A stretch of DNA of 64,000 bases from Spirochaetota bacterium (GCA_016933025.1 JAFGBT010000005.1:1-64000), one strand, 5' to 3'. Positions 36,708 through 45,969 are shown, counted from the stretch's first letter. A program made the numbers and translations. The notes: a model not told the origin generated them from the letters alone.

Positions 36708-36747
36708 GCACGAGTAGGCGGGGTCATGTGACCCCGCCTACTCGTGC
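36708..36747 (-). promoter_or_regulatory. Intercistronic hairpin between glycyl radical enzyme and activase genes
   Basis: A perfect 19-base-pair inverted repeat (arms 36708-36726 and 36729-36747, apex TG) sits between the enzyme's stop codon (36757) and the activase start (36694). It has no T-run on the transcribed strand. It is likely to reduce downstream expression or stabilise the upstream message, giving much enzyme and little activase. Confidence 0.65.
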
Positions 36748-36756
36748 AATGCTCCC

Positions 36757-39267
36757 TCACATCCTGTTATGGCTTATGCGCGCAATCACTTCGTCCTGAA
36801 GTTCTTTTCCGACGGTTACGAAGTAGGCGTTGTACCCGGTTATGCGCACCAGAAGGTGGGGGTACTCCTGAGGGTGGCTCTGGGCGTCGCGGAGCACGTC
36901 CGGGTCGAGCATGTTGATCTGCAGGGCCGTCCCGCCGTTTTCGGCATAGCCGCGCAGGAAGGCCTTGAATTTCTGCCGGTGCTCAGGGTTGCCCACGATC
37001 GACGGGTTGAAGGTTATCGTATGGCTCGCGCCGTTGGGGAGCATGTTGATATACGCTTCCCAGTCCCCCGTGCCGTCGGGCGCCTTCCCGCCCAGGGCCA
37101 TGCCCACGGAGTTGGTATTTGCCGTGGGGCCGTTGATGTCCGCGCCGTTCGTGGGGCAGATGGCGTTCGAGAGGAACATGCCTTTTGGCCTGCCGTCGGG
37201 GCTTGCCGCCATGATGTAGCCGTCGCCGGCCCAGTAGTTCCAGGAGAGCATGCCGGGACGGAAGCGCCGGTTCGTCGATTTTGTCCGGTGCTTCCATGTC
37301 TCTTCGGTCCAGAGCTCCATGACCCTGCGCGCCATTTCGTCCGCAGCGTCGTCGTCGCGTCCGTATTTCGGGGCCCGGTTCCTTGCCAGTGTTTGTAGGA
37401 CTTCATGTCCCTTCCAGTTGTCCCTCAGGGCCGCAACGAGTTGGGCCATGCTGCATTTTTTCTCGTCGTAAACGAGGTATTTCACGGCAAGGAGGGAGTC
37501 GACGGTCGTCGCGAAGGTGACCGCTTCCATGGTGGTGAAGCTGATTTCGGCGCCGCCCTGTGTGATGTCGATGCCCTTCTCGGCGCATCCCCGTATCATA
37601 CACGACAGATAGGGTGTTCTGAAGAACTTCGCCCTGGCCGATTCCGAGGCCTCCTGCACTTCTACGCATTTCGCGATGATGTATTCGGTCTGTTTCCTGT
37701 ATGCCCCCCAGAACCGCTCCCACGAGGAAAATTTATCCGGGTCGCCGGTGGCGGGGCCGTGTCGCCGTATTTTTTCGGCTTTGCCGGTCATGACGTTGAC
37801 CACCGGGTGCATGTCCATCCCGCCGGTGAGGGCGAGCTCGACCGCTTTCAACAGATTGATGTTGTTGTCCACGGTGCCCGAACGGTCGTTGCCCTGCATG
37901 GTGTTTTCAAGGCAGCCGACCGGCGCGTAGTCGTGAACGGTATGGCTGTTGATAAGGTGCTCGAGCCCGGCCTTTCTGGCTTCGGCGATCATGCCGGCCA
38001 TCGAGCGTTCGTCGAAGTTCAATAAGAACGGGGCTCCCTGGCTGCTCGATATCATGTCCGTGACCTTGTCGAGGAGGGCGTCGGGGCTGTTGCGGTGGAG
38101 CCGCACGTTTGGTTTGGGCTCCAGGATCGGCGAGAGCTCGTCGATCACCTCAAGCATGGCGTAGGTGAGGTCGTTGGTCATGTCCTTCCCATCGTTGCCC
38201 AGACCCGAGAGCGTGATGAGCTGTCCGTACCCGGCGGTTATCCCGTTGTTGCCGGTCCGGATCATGGCGTCGTACGCGTGGTTGCAGTGGATCCAGAAAC
38301 ACCTGAGGATCTCTTTGCCGAATTCGCGGTCCATCCCGTCCGCCAGCGACTTCTCCCAGTAGGGGAGAAGGTACTGGTCGATCCTGCCGAACGATACGCC
38401 CGGGCCAGGGTAGTTTTCGTCGCTCATTACGAGCATATGGTTCAGCCAGAGCGCCTGCACCGCCTGCCAGAAGGTTCGGGGCGGCTCCCAGGGCACTATG
38501 TCGAGATTGTCCGCCATGGCCGCAAGCTCCGCCTTCCTGGAGGGGTCGGCATCTTGTACCGCCAGGTCACGGCAGAGCGCCGCGTATTTCATGGCGAGGT
38601 CGCGCGGCATGGTGGCCGAGGTCATCATGGCACGGAGCTGCGAGCCCCTCGGCCCGTTGTGTTCGTTCATCGGGAGCGCGTTATAACGTGCCACCAGGTC
38701 TGCGTGAACGCCCTTCCATCCCAGGTGTAAAATACGCTGATGGTCGGGGATGAGGTGCCCGCTCGTGGCGCCGGCGTTTCCGTAACCGTGGTCGTGGAAC
38801 CATGTCACCAGGGCGCGCGCCCCTTTTTTCCCGAGGATCATCCGGTCGAATTCACGGCTCTCCTTTTCCGAGAGGCAGAGAGAGCACTGGACGTTGAAGC
38901 GCCCGCCCGCGATCAGCTCTCCCGGAAGGATCTCGTGCGGGAGGTAATTTACCATCACCTCCCTGGTGAACCAGGCGCGCCGTTCGGGAAGGCTCATGGT
39001 CCAGAAGTCGGGGTGGAGGCGCACTTCACGCGCCGAGAGCTTAAATGACGACCGGAGCGTCTGCTGGAGCATGTAGGTCTCGGGCACGATGTAGTATGCC
39101 ATCTCGTTGTAGACGGTGTCCCAGGGAGTCCCGGTGGTCCAGGCGGTCTGCTCGTTGGTCCACGGCCGGTCGGCGCCGCGGAAGTAGTGGTCGCGGAGCC
39201 ACTTGATGCGGCCCGACAACCCCGAAGGGGTCTTGATTGTATATGCATGTTCTCCGGCTTGTTGCAT
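36757..39267 (-). CDS. Glycyl radical enzyme, pyruvate formate-lyase-like (subfamily unassigned)
   Basis: An 836-residue enzyme with both hallmarks: the C-terminal glycyl loop VRITGYNAYF with radical Gly811, and the active-site loop YAPVGCLEN with thiyl Cys452 and Glu454. The Cys-x-Glu arrangement is that of dehydratases, C-N or C-S lyases and arylacetate decarboxylases; true pyruvate formate-lyases have a Cys-Cys pair instead. Product type cannot be chosen from these residues. There are no microcompartment shell genes, as usually accompany choline lyase or propanediol dehydratase, and no small subunit as in 4-hydroxyphenylacetate decarboxylase. The ATG has AGAGGAAA upstream. It is the first gene of the operon with its activase and an FMN-barrel protein. 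Confidence 0.9.
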   Translation of the reverse strand: MQQAGEHAYTIKTPSGLSGRIKWLRDHYFRGADRPWTNEQTAWTTGTPWDTVYNEMAYYIVPETYMLQQTLRSSFKLSAREVRLHPDFWTMSLPERRAWFTREVMVNYLPHEILPGELIAGGRFNVQCSLCLSEKESREFDRMILGKKGARALVTWFHDHGYGNAGATSGHLIPDHQRILHLGWKGVHADLVARYNALPMNEHNGPRGSQLRAMMTSATMPRDLAMKYAALCRDLAVQDADPSRKAELAAMADNLDIVPWEPPRTFWQAVQALWLNHMLVMSDENYPGPGVSFGRIDQYLLPYWEKSLADGMDREFGKEILRCFWIHCNHAYDAMIRTGNNGITAGYGQLITLSGLGNDGKDMTNDLTYAMLEVIDELSPILEPKPNVRLHRNSPDALLDKVTDMISSSQGAPFLLNFDERSMAGMIAEARKAGLEHLINSHTVHDYAPVGCLENTMQGNDRSGTVDNNINLLKAVELALTGGMDMHPVVNVMTGKAEKIRRHGPATGDPDKFSSWERFWGAYRKQTEYIIAKCVEVQEASESARAKFFRTPYLSCMIRGCAEKGIDITQGGAEISFTTMEAVTFATTVDSLLAVKYLVYDEKKCSMAQLVAALRDNWKGHEVLQTLARNRAPKYGRDDDAADEMARRVMELWTEETWKHRTKSTNRRFRPGMLSWNYWAGDGYIMAASPDGRPKGMFLSNAICPTNGADINGPTANTNSVGMALGGKAPDGTGDWEAYINMLPNGASHTITFNPSIVGNPEHRQKFKAFLRGYAENGGTALQINMLDPDVLRDAQSHPQEYPHLLVRITGYNAYFVTVGKELQDEVIARISHNRM

Positions 39268-39377
39268 TGATAGTTTCCTCTGAATAAAATATATCTGTTT
39301 TGCTGCGTTCAGTCAAGCTAACTTATGTAACGATTACCGTCGCAGAGACGTATAACCGGAAAAAGGAAATGTCTGAT

Positions 39378-41066
39378 TCAATTTTTTCGAGACTTCCTGA
39401 TCGTTCTGACCGCGATCGCCCCGTCAAGGCCGTATTTTTTGATGGTCTCTTCATCCAGATAGACCATGTCCCATGACCGAGCGTCCTGCCCGGTAATTGA
39501 CAGAAATCGATTGAAGTCGAGCCATCGGCAGTAGGTAACCGTCATGGTGTCGCCCCGTATATCGACGTCGGTGAATCCCCAGGACAGCTCCCCGTATTCG
39601 TGATACTGCCTGGTGAAAGCATCATGCTGATAGAGTCCGGCGGTGGATGTTCGATCGTGCCGCCAGCCGAGCCATCGCCGATTCGGACGGTTCATAATAT
39701 ACGAATCGAGATGTGAGCCCCCGGTGCCGGTCACTAAGTAGATCGTGCCGCCCCACGGGGCCCCGCGGTCGACGTGAAAGCTGTCAAAGTCATGGTCATG
39801 GCCGGCAATGACCAGGTCCACGCGTTGCTCGCGGAAGAGTTCAAAGTATTGCTCAATGAGGAGATCGTTTGAGCCATAGTCGCCGGTGGACAGTATCGGT
39901 ATATGCAGGAGTATGATCAGCCATTTCCCCTCCCTCTCCCGGGCCAGCTCGTTTTTGACCCACCGATACTGATCGGCGCCGGTTGAGAGGACCGGTCCGT
40001 CGAGGGTTTTCCCCGGGCCGTCGAAGGCGTAAATGCAGAGGATGCGCGCGTCGCCGTAATCGACGCTGAAATAGTCGGGCTGGCCGAAGAAGTAGCGGAA
40101 GTTCGCGCCCCGATCTTTCAGAAACTCGTGGTTGCCGGGCGCGACGAGCAGGGGGCGCCCGGATATGAGTTCCGTCGAAGATAAAAACTGGTGCCAGCCG
40201 TCCAGGTCCGCTCCGGTCCTCACCAGGTCGCCCGCGTGGAGCGTGAAGTCCGGCCCCCGATCTCCGTACCACGAGGACGCAGCGCGGAGGATATCACGGT
40301 AATAGCTGTGGCCGTAGCCGCCCCGGCGCGTATTGCCCGTGTCCCCCATGCACAAGAACCTGACGGGCTGCGCGCCGGAAGGGGCGGTGCGGAAGGAGCG
40401 TATCGCATCATCATGGCCCGCGATGCGGTAATAGTAGCGGGTCCCGGGAGATAGGCCGGTGAGATGGAACTGGTGCCGTCTGCCGTCCCCGCTTGCTTCT
40501 TTTACATGAAACATTCTCCCCGGTTCGGGGTTCGTACCGTAGAGGAGCAGTGCGGGCTGATCGCTCCCGAACGGGTCGAAATACCAGATGGCGGCCCCGG
40601 TAGCGGCGTCAGCCCTCCGGCCGAGGAAGGGACCGAACTGCACGAAAGGGCCGGCCCCGGCCCAGAAGCGGGACGGAGCCGAGGCGGGGCCGCCGCTGAC
40701 GCGCAGGTAGGAGGTCCTGATGTATAACGCCGCTGCCGAACAGTACGCAACGGTCAGGAGGGGCGCTATAACCAGCGCCCACCCGGGAGCGCGGCAGGCT
40801 CTTTTTTCTGAACCGTTTACAGCACGGAAAACGGCGAGAATCAGGTTCAGGATTATGATGGTCCCGGACGCGCAGAATGCCAGCACGGGATAATGCCGGT
40901 AGGGGCTGCGCAGGTAGATGCGGATTATATCGGTTCCCGTTACCAGGACCGACGCGAGCAGGAATACGGCTGCTGCAATGGCCAACGAAAGGTAGGCCAG
41001 GACCGGAATTGCGGAGCCCCGGCCCCTGTGTATGTCAGGATCGCGCATCAGGCTAAACCGTGCCAT
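39378..41066 (-). CDS. Membrane-anchored metallophosphoesterase (purple acid phosphatase-like)
   Basis: A 562-residue protein with three N-terminal transmembrane helices (about 20-45, 58-78, 92-115), a fibronectin-III-like purple acid phosphatase N-domain (about 155-235: HQFHLTGLSPGTRYYYRIAG) and a calcineurin-type catalytic domain. Metal motifs are MGDTGN, HAGDLV, PGNHEF, LLHIPI and AGHDHDFDS in the correct order. The catalytic part should face the periplasm. It hydrolyses phosphate esters of unknown identity. It is divergent from the small membrane protein and PBP genes. Confidence 0.87.
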   Translation of the reverse strand: MARFSLMRDPDIHRGRGSAIPVLAYLSLAIAAAVFLLASVLVTGTDIIRIYLRSPYRHYPVLAFCASGTIIILNLILAVFRAVNGSEKRACRAPGWALVIAPLLTVAYCSAAALYIRTSYLRVSGGPASAPSRFWAGAGPFVQFGPFLGRRADAATGAAIWYFDPFGSDQPALLLYGTNPEPGRMFHVKEASGDGRRHQFHLTGLSPGTRYYYRIAGHDDAIRSFRTAPSGAQPVRFLCMGDTGNTRRGGYGHSYYRDILRAASSWYGDRGPDFTLHAGDLVRTGADLDGWHQFLSSTELISGRPLLVAPGNHEFLKDRGANFRYFFGQPDYFSVDYGDARILCIYAFDGPGKTLDGPVLSTGADQYRWVKNELAREREGKWLIILLHIPILSTGDYGSNDLLIEQYFELFREQRVDLVIAGHDHDFDSFHVDRGAPWGGTIYLVTGTGGSHLDSYIMNRPNRRWLGWRHDRTSTAGLYQHDAFTRQYHEYGELSWGFTDVDIRGDTMTVTYCRWLDFNRFLSITGQDARSWDMVYLDEETIKKYGLDGAIAVRTIRKSRKN

Positions 41067-41201
41067 CGGTCGATTTTATGGAAAAGAGGGTCAAATCCCG
41101 GGTTAAATCAAGAAAAATTTACAGCAGTGAAAAAATATTTGATTTATTGCTGTTGAATTAATTACTGGTGGATATTTAATTGTATATAGAGGGTGCCGTT
41201 T

Positions 41202-41411
41202 ATGGATAATTCTGTGAAAAAAGGCTTATATTATCTCGGCGTCATCGCAGGGCTGTATCTCCTCTTCTTTTACGCGCTTCCGGTTGTTTTGAAAATACTG
41301 GGTTTTGCGTTCAAGGCGATATTCTATGTCTTCATGTGGGCGGCGATCGCTTTCGTGATTCTGCTTTTTGTGGCCCATATAATCAAGATTATCAAGAAGG
41401 AAGCGGATTGA
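41202..41411 (+). CDS. Small two-helix membrane protein
   Basis: A 69-residue protein from the ATG at 41202 (AGAGGG 8 bases upstream; a GTG at 41193 is an alternative). It has one long or two short hydrophobic helices (YYLGVIAGLYLLFFYALPVVL and AIFYVFMWAAIAFVILLFV) and Lys-rich ends (VKKG, KIIKKEAD). No family is recognised. It is 173 bases upstream of the PBP1A gene on the same strand. Confidence 0.55.
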   Translation: MDNSVKKGLYYLGVIAGLYLLFFYALPVVLKILGFAFKAIFYVFMWAAIAFVILLFVAHIIKIIKKEAD

Positions 41412-41431
41412 CGGCAGGTCCTCCTTGAATA

Positions 41432-41450
41432 TGTTGAATGACATTCAACA
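41432..41450. promoter_or_regulatory. Short palindrome after the small membrane protein gene
   Basis: TGTTGAAT (41432-41439), spacer GAC and ATTCAACA (41443-41450) form a perfect inverted repeat 21 bases after the stop. It could be a weak terminator or a protein-binding site. Confidence 0.35.
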
Positions 41451-41584
41451 GGATGGATTCTAAGCTGAATTATGTGCGCAAGAAAAGGGGAGAGGGGGAT
41501 GGAAGAGCCGATCTCCTGTTTTTACACAATTGCAAGGTAGATGATCACCTGTTTTGGCTGTGTTTTTAGGATTGTAATAAAAAA

Positions 41585-43939
41585 ATGGAAAAGCTTGATT
41601 TACGCAGGATAGAGAGAATCGCCCTGGTAACGTTCGCGTGTTTCTGCGTTGTGGGCGGTATCATGTTCGGCTATGTCACATCTGAGATAAAAAATTATTC
41701 CGGCATAGACAACCTGAAGGCATTCCAGCCGAGCATACCGACCCGGCTCTATGACGTGAACCGTGAAGTGATCGCCGAGCTCTTCCGGCAGCGGCGCTAT
41801 CCAGTGTCTTTTGAAGAGATCCCCCCGTGCCTCATAAACGCCTTCCTGTCAGCGGAAGACCAGGGTTTCTACGACCACTTCGGCATTGATCCGCCGGCGA
41901 TCTTCCGGGCCATGGGGAAAAACCTTATCGCTTCCATTAAGTCGTTAAGGCCCGTGATCGTACAGGGCGGCTCCACCATTACCCAGCAGCTCGCCAAGCG
42001 GCTCTTCACTTCGGGCGAACGGACCTACGCGCGGAAGGCCCTGGAGGCCATTCTCGCGCTTCAGATCGAAAAGAGGTTTACCAAGGAAGAAATACTCGAG
42101 ATGTATTTCAACCAGATTTATTTCGGTCACGGCTGCCACGGCGTCGCCGCCGCGGCGGAATTCTTTTTCAATAAAAACATCGGGCATCTCTCGCTGATCG
42201 AGAGCTCCGTGCTGGCGGGACTCCCCTCGCGTCCCAACGGACTGTCGCCCATCAAATACCCCCGCCGGGCCCGCGCTAGGAACCGAGACATCCTGAACCG
42301 GATTGTCGGGGAAGGCTACCTGACCGGGGAGAGGGCGGACCGTTTATACGAAGAGTTCTGGCCGGCCTTTATCGATTCAATCATCATGGAATATCCGACG
42401 AAAACCGCCCATTCCAAGACCAATGACCGGGCGCCGTATTTCACCGATTACGTGCGTCAGATCCTGGTTGCCCGTTTTGGCGAGGATGCCGTCTATAATG
42501 ACGGCCTGAGCGTTTACACCACGCTCGACCTGCGCCAGCAGGAACTGGCGGAGTCGATAATGAGCAGCGCGCTGAAAAAACAGGACAGCGTGTACGTGGA
42601 GGAGAACCAGAATAAAGTCGCGGGAGTGGAGTCGGGCAGGATCGATTCGTACGAGGGTCTGCGGATGATATTTTCCCTCCCGCTGGTCTCAAACACAAAT
42701 GACGATGATTCGGCCTTCAAGCAGATGATGGCGGATCATCTACTCGACTCCATCGAGGCGCTGTCCCTGTTCGTCCAGGCGCCCGGGTGCAGCAGGGCAC
42801 TCGAGGCGTACCATTCAGAGCTGACAGGCATTTCATCGGTCATGAACGTGGAGGGCGCGCTCATCGCCATCGAGCCCTTCAGCGGATACATCAAGACGAT
42901 GGTCGGCGGCTCGCAGTTCGAGGTGCAGAACCAGTATAACCGAGCGGTGCAGGCGAAACGGCAGCCCGGCTCGGCCTTCAAGCCGTTCGTGTACGGTGCG
43001 GCGATTGAGAACAAGCTGGTGACCACGGAGACGGTCCTGCCCGATGCGCCAATACTCGATATCGACGCGATCGGCAACAGCTGGACACCGGGAAATTACG
43101 AGGGCGAATACATGGGCCTGGTCCCGCTGAACAGGGCGCTTTCCGCCTCAATCAATGTTATCTCCATCAGGCTCTATGACATCGTGGGGCCGGATAAAAT
43201 CATAAATTACGCGTCGAAGATGACGAAGGTCCCTCCGACGTATTTCGGGGCGAATCCCTCGCTGGCGCTCGGGACGGCGGAGCTTACGCCTTACGAGATG
43301 GCCACCGGCTACGCCATCTATGCGAACCGGGGCAAGGACGTTATTCCATTCGCCGTGCGATATATCGTCGATCGTGACGGCAACGAGATCGCGAACATTG
43401 AGGGCGAGGTCGGCGAGATTCTCGCGCGGAAGGCGAAGAACGGCACGATTCAGGTGATATCCGAGGATGTTGCCTGGATCATGACGCAGATGATGATGCG
43501 GGTGATCGACAGCGGGACCGCGACCGAGGGCATCCGCGTCAAGGGCGGCTATACCAGAAAGGGCGCCGGAAAGACCGGAACGACGTCCAACTGGTCCGAC
43601 GCCTGGTTCTGCGGCTTTACCCCCGATATCACGGCGGTCGTCTGGATCGGATATGACCAGTCTCTCATGTCCCTCGGGAAGCACCAGTCGGCGTCAGAGG
43701 TCGCCGCGCCCGTATGGGCCCGGTACATGAACGGCGTGTACCGCGACAGGCCGGACCCCGTGTTCCCGCCCATGCCGCCCGGCGTATGCCAGTACGGGCA
43801 GGGATGGGGACTCGCCGGCGCGAAAACGCAATATTATGATGCCGAGGGGGATAACAGCATCATGAAGTCCGTTCTCGAGCGGTATATGGAGATCGAGGGT
43901 CTTATCGAGGAGAGAAAACGGCCGACAACAACCCAATAA
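41585..43939 (+). CDS. Class A penicillin-binding protein 1A (glycosyltransferase/transpeptidase)
   Basis: A 784-residue bifunctional peptidoglycan synthase. It has an N-terminal membrane anchor (about 10-33), a GT51 glycosyltransferase domain (about 60-230; catalytic Glu in EDQGFYDHFGIDP, then GGSTITQQLAKRLF) and a transpeptidase domain (about 430-725) with the SxxK motif SAFK in RQPGSAFKPFVYGA, SxN motif SIN and KTGT in GAGKTGTTSNWSDAWF. It polymerises and cross-links glycan strands in the periplasm. An insert of about 100 residues lies between the domains. No Shine-Dalgarno is seen before the ATG; a hairpin at 43972-43995 follows the stop. Confidence 0.93.
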   Translation: MEKLDLRRIERIALVTFACFCVVGGIMFGYVTSEIKNYSGIDNLKAFQPSIPTRLYDVNREVIAELFRQRRYPVSFEEIPPCLINAFLSAEDQGFYDHFGIDPPAIFRAMGKNLIASIKSLRPVIVQGGSTITQQLAKRLFTSGERTYARKALEAILALQIEKRFTKEEILEMYFNQIYFGHGCHGVAAAAEFFFNKNIGHLSLIESSVLAGLPSRPNGLSPIKYPRRARARNRDILNRIVGEGYLTGERADRLYEEFWPAFIDSIIMEYPTKTAHSKTNDRAPYFTDYVRQILVARFGEDAVYNDGLSVYTTLDLRQQELAESIMSSALKKQDSVYVEENQNKVAGVESGRIDSYEGLRMIFSLPLVSNTNDDDSAFKQMMADHLLDSIEALSLFVQAPGCSRALEAYHSELTGISSVMNVEGALIAIEPFSGYIKTMVGGSQFEVQNQYNRAVQAKRQPGSAFKPFVYGAAIENKLVTTETVLPDAPILDIDAIGNSWTPGNYEGEYMGLVPLNRALSASINVISIRLYDIVGPDKIINYASKMTKVPPTYFGANPSLALGTAELTPYEMATGYAIYANRGKDVIPFAVRYIVDRDGNEIANIEGEVGEILARKAKNGTIQVISEDVAWIMTQMMMRVIDSGTATEGIRVKGGYTRKGAGKTGTTSNWSDAWFCGFTPDITAVVWIGYDQSLMSLGKHQSASEVAAPVWARYMNGVYRDRPDPVFPPMPPGVCQYGQGWGLAGAKTQYYDAEGDNSIMKSVLERYMEIEGLIEERKRPTTTQ

Positions 43940-43971
43940 GGAGGTGATTTCAGATATTTATATATAATCAA

Positions 43972-43995
43972 CGGGTATTTTAAGCATAATACCCG
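43972..43995 (+). terminator. Terminator-like hairpin after PBP1A
   Basis: CGGGTATT (43972-43979) pairs with AATACCCG (43988-43995) across an 8-base loop, 33 bases after the stop codon. No T-run follows immediately. Confidence 0.5.
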
Positions 43996-44063
43996 GGTTG
44001 TAGGCCACTTTGAAGAAATAATCGAAATTTTTTTTCAGAAGCCTGTTTTTCCTAGAATTATTG

Positions 44064-44091
44064 TTGAAATTATCAAGTTTTATGCTATGCT
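44064..44091 (+). promoter_or_regulatory. Candidate promoter for carD
   Basis: TTGAAA (44064-44069), a 16-base spacer and TATGCT (44086-44091) lie upstream of the leader of the CarD gene. Confidence 0.4.
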
Positions 44092-44115
44092 CCTTATACT
44101 TTTTTACAACTATGA

Positions 44116-44155
44116 GGACATCCGGTCCGCGTCCGGGTCAACGGACGAGGTGTCC
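44116..44155 (+). promoter_or_regulatory. Stem-loop in the carD leader
   Basis: GGACA (44116-44120) pairs with TGTCC (44151-44155) and GTCCG (44125-44129) with CGGAC (44142-44146), giving an interrupted stem in the presumed 5' leader, about 57 bases before the CarD ATG. It could be a terminator remnant or a leader element affecting CarD expression. Confidence 0.4.
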
Positions 44156-44212
44156 CGCATATAAAAAGTTGCATAATTTTATAATTAAGAAGGTGAGGTA
44201 GAAGGGAACAAT

Positions 44213-44707
44213 ATGTTCAAGGTCGGTGACAACATTGTCTATCCCATGCATGGGGTGGGGAGAATTGAAGCCATCGAAAAAAAAGTCATCTTAGGAAAGA
44301 GAAGCGAATATTATATTATAACTATCTTAAACAGCGGCATGAAGGTATTGATTCCGGTAAAGAACGCTGAGCAGATTGGAATACGGAGCATCATACCGAA
44401 GAAGGATGTCAAGAAGGTTGTGGCCGTATTGTCGAAGAACGAGATAAGCTCGGTTGACGACTGGAAAGAGCGGTACCAGAATAATATCGACAAAGTCAAG
44501 AGTGGTTCCATTTATGAGGTTTCCGAGGTGGCGCGCGATCTGTTCCGGCGCGGCCGCGAGAAGGAACTCTCCATAATGGAACGGAAGCTTTATGAAAATG
44601 CGTATCAGCTCGTCACTCATGAAATTGCCCTGTCTAAAAACATCGACCTTGAAGAAGCCGGCAATCTGGTTTCTGAAGCCCTCTCAACCCATCATTCTAA
44701 AAAATAG
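44213..44707 (+). CDS. CarD/CdnL-family RNA polymerase-binding transcription regulator
   Basis: A 164-residue cytosolic protein. The N-terminal Tudor-like domain (about 1-60: [21 protein letters not shown], then YYIITIL..MKVLIPV) binds the RNA polymerase beta subunit. The helical C-terminal domain (about 65-160) contacts promoter DNA next to the minus-10 element. Members stabilise open promoter complexes, often at ribosomal and stress promoters. The length is normal. A GGTGAGG-type site precedes the ATG. It is followed by a possibly structured intergenic stretch and then the PIN-TRAM gene. Confidence 0.93.
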   Translation: MFKVGDNIVYPMHGVGRIEAIEKKVILGKRSEYYIITILNSGMKVLIPVKNAEQIGIRSIIPKKDVKKVVAVLSKNEISSVDDWKERYQNNIDKVKSGSIYEVSEVARDLFRRGREKELSIMERKLYENAYQLVTHEIALSKNIDLEEAGNLVSEALSTHHSKK

Positions 44708-44734
44708 GGCGTCCGGCAAAGCGTCACCATGACG

Positions 44735-44907
44735 GCCCCTTGCGGGCGCGCGCTGCTGATCGGCGCGGTCTGCTATCATGGCACGATAGAACACGTTTGT
44801 AATCCGCCCGCCCACAGTTTGAATTATCGCAACAGATGCAGATTTTCTGCGTGCCGATCGCCTGCCCGCAAGGCGGACGGCGCGCCCCGGTTATCAACGG
44901 GGCGCGC
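44735..44907 (+). ncRNA. Candidate structured RNA downstream of carD, with terminal hairpin
   Basis: Nested complementary segments enclose the gap: CCCTTGCGGGC (44737-44747) with GCCCGCAAGG (44864-44873), and GATCGGC (near 44758) with GCCGATC (near 44853). Inside are CTATC-ATGGCAC-GATAG (near 44772-44788) and GCAG-ATTTT-CTGC (near 44838-44850). A perfect GC-rich hairpin follows, GCGCGCCCCG/CGGGGCGCGC (44880-44889/44898-44907). Short reading frames here look accidental. This could be a carD 3'-UTR, a processed small RNA or a leader of the next gene. It matches no RNA class I know. Confidence 0.4.
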
Positions 44908-44967
44908 ATGATTCAACGCCGCGATATGCGCTCGTTGTATCATAAATAATCTCAAAAGGAGTGAATC

Positions 44968-45969
44968 ATGATCATATTTCTCAGAGTTGTATTCATTGCC
45001 ATGTCAATGCTCTTATCTTCATTATTTTTTGTCGAATGGCCGTTTTACTACATTATCGCCGCCGCGCTGGTCGCGGGGGTCGCCTCGCTGCTCATTCTCA
45101 TACTGGTGGAGTATATTCTCCACACCTTCCCGGCCAGGCTGTTTGCGGCCGCGATTATCGGTCTGATTATCGGCTTCATCCTCGGACACCTGATAAATCT
45201 CGCCTATGGCGCGCTGCACATCACCGCCCTCGACGAATATTCACATATCATCACGCCGCTCATCTATCACCTTTCGGGGTTTTTCGTGATGATGTATTTC
45301 ATCATAAATTACGATGAAATACTCTTTCTGGACAGAATCATCTCCCCCGACTTGCAGAGCGCCGACGAGAAGATGGCATACAAGATCCTCGACACCAGCG
45401 TCATCATCGACGGCCGGATCGCGGACCTGTGCGATACCGGCTTCATCGAAGGGATCCTGGTGATACCCAACTTCGTGCTGAACGAGCTCCAGATGATCGC
45501 CGATTCGGCCGACTCGATCAAGCGGAACCGGGGCCGGCGGGGACTTGACATCCTTAACAAGATGCAGAAGGACCAGTCCATCATGGTGAAGATCACCGAC
45601 ATGGATTTCGCCGACATCAGCGAGGTGGACGCCAAGCTGGTTAAACTGGCCAAGATCATGAACGCTAAGGTCATCACCAATGACTTCAACCTCAACAAGG
45701 TCGCCGAGTTTCACGGAGTTCCCGTGCTGAACATCAACCAGCTTTCGAACGCACTGAAGCCGGTGGTGCTCCCTGGTGAGGAGATGAGGGTGGCGCTCAT
45801 CAAGGAGGGGAAGGACCAGAACCAGGCGATCGGCTATCTGGACGACGGTACCATGGTTGTCGTCGAGAACGGCCGCAAGCGGCTGAATGACGAGGTCGAT
45901 GTCACGGTCACATCCGTGCTGCAGACGACCGCCGGGCGCATGATATTCACCAGGCTGAAAGAGAGCTGA
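44968..45969 (+). CDS. Membrane PIN/TRAM domain protein (YacL-like)
   Basis: A 333-residue protein with four transmembrane helices (about 2-22, 28-50, 58-80, 95-112), a PIN nuclease-like domain (about 130-250; [14 protein letters not shown] and [14 protein letters not shown] carry conserved acidic residues, and [11 protein letters not shown] a third) and a C-terminal TRAM RNA-binding domain (about 268-330: [30 protein letters not shown]). This is the YacL/PilT-like architecture often found beside CarD genes. It is probably a membrane-tethered ribonuclease, inferred from the fold. AAAAGGAG precedes the ATG. The next gene starts 16 bases after its stop. Confidence 0.9.
   Translation: MIIFLRVVFIAMSMLLSSLFFVEWPFYYIIAAALVAGVASLLILILVEYILHTFPARLFAAAIIGLIIGFILGHLINLAYGALHITALDEYSHIITPLIYHLSGFFVMMYFIINYDEILFLDRIISPDLQSADEKMAYKILDTSVIIDGRIADLCDTGFIEGILVIPNFVLNELQMIADSADSIKRNRGRRGLDILNKMQKDQSIMVKITDMDFADISEVDAKLVKLAKIMNAKVITNDFNLNKVAEFHGVPVLNINQLSNALKPVVLPGEEMRVALIKEGKDQNQAIGYLDDGTMVVVENGRKRLNDEVDVTVTSVLQTTAGRMIFTRLKES

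Noticed and set aside
36757..39267. Pyruvate formate-lyase, choline TMA-lyase or glycerol dehydratase as a specific name
   Set aside because: The active site has a single Cys followed by x-Glu, unlike PFL. The other families share these residues, and no diagnostic neighbours (shell proteins, small subunit, alcohol dehydrogenase) are present.
44724..44911. Two overlapping 60-residue open frames after carD
   Set aside because: No start signals, no similarity to each other or to known proteins, and the stretch is dominated by inverted repeats.
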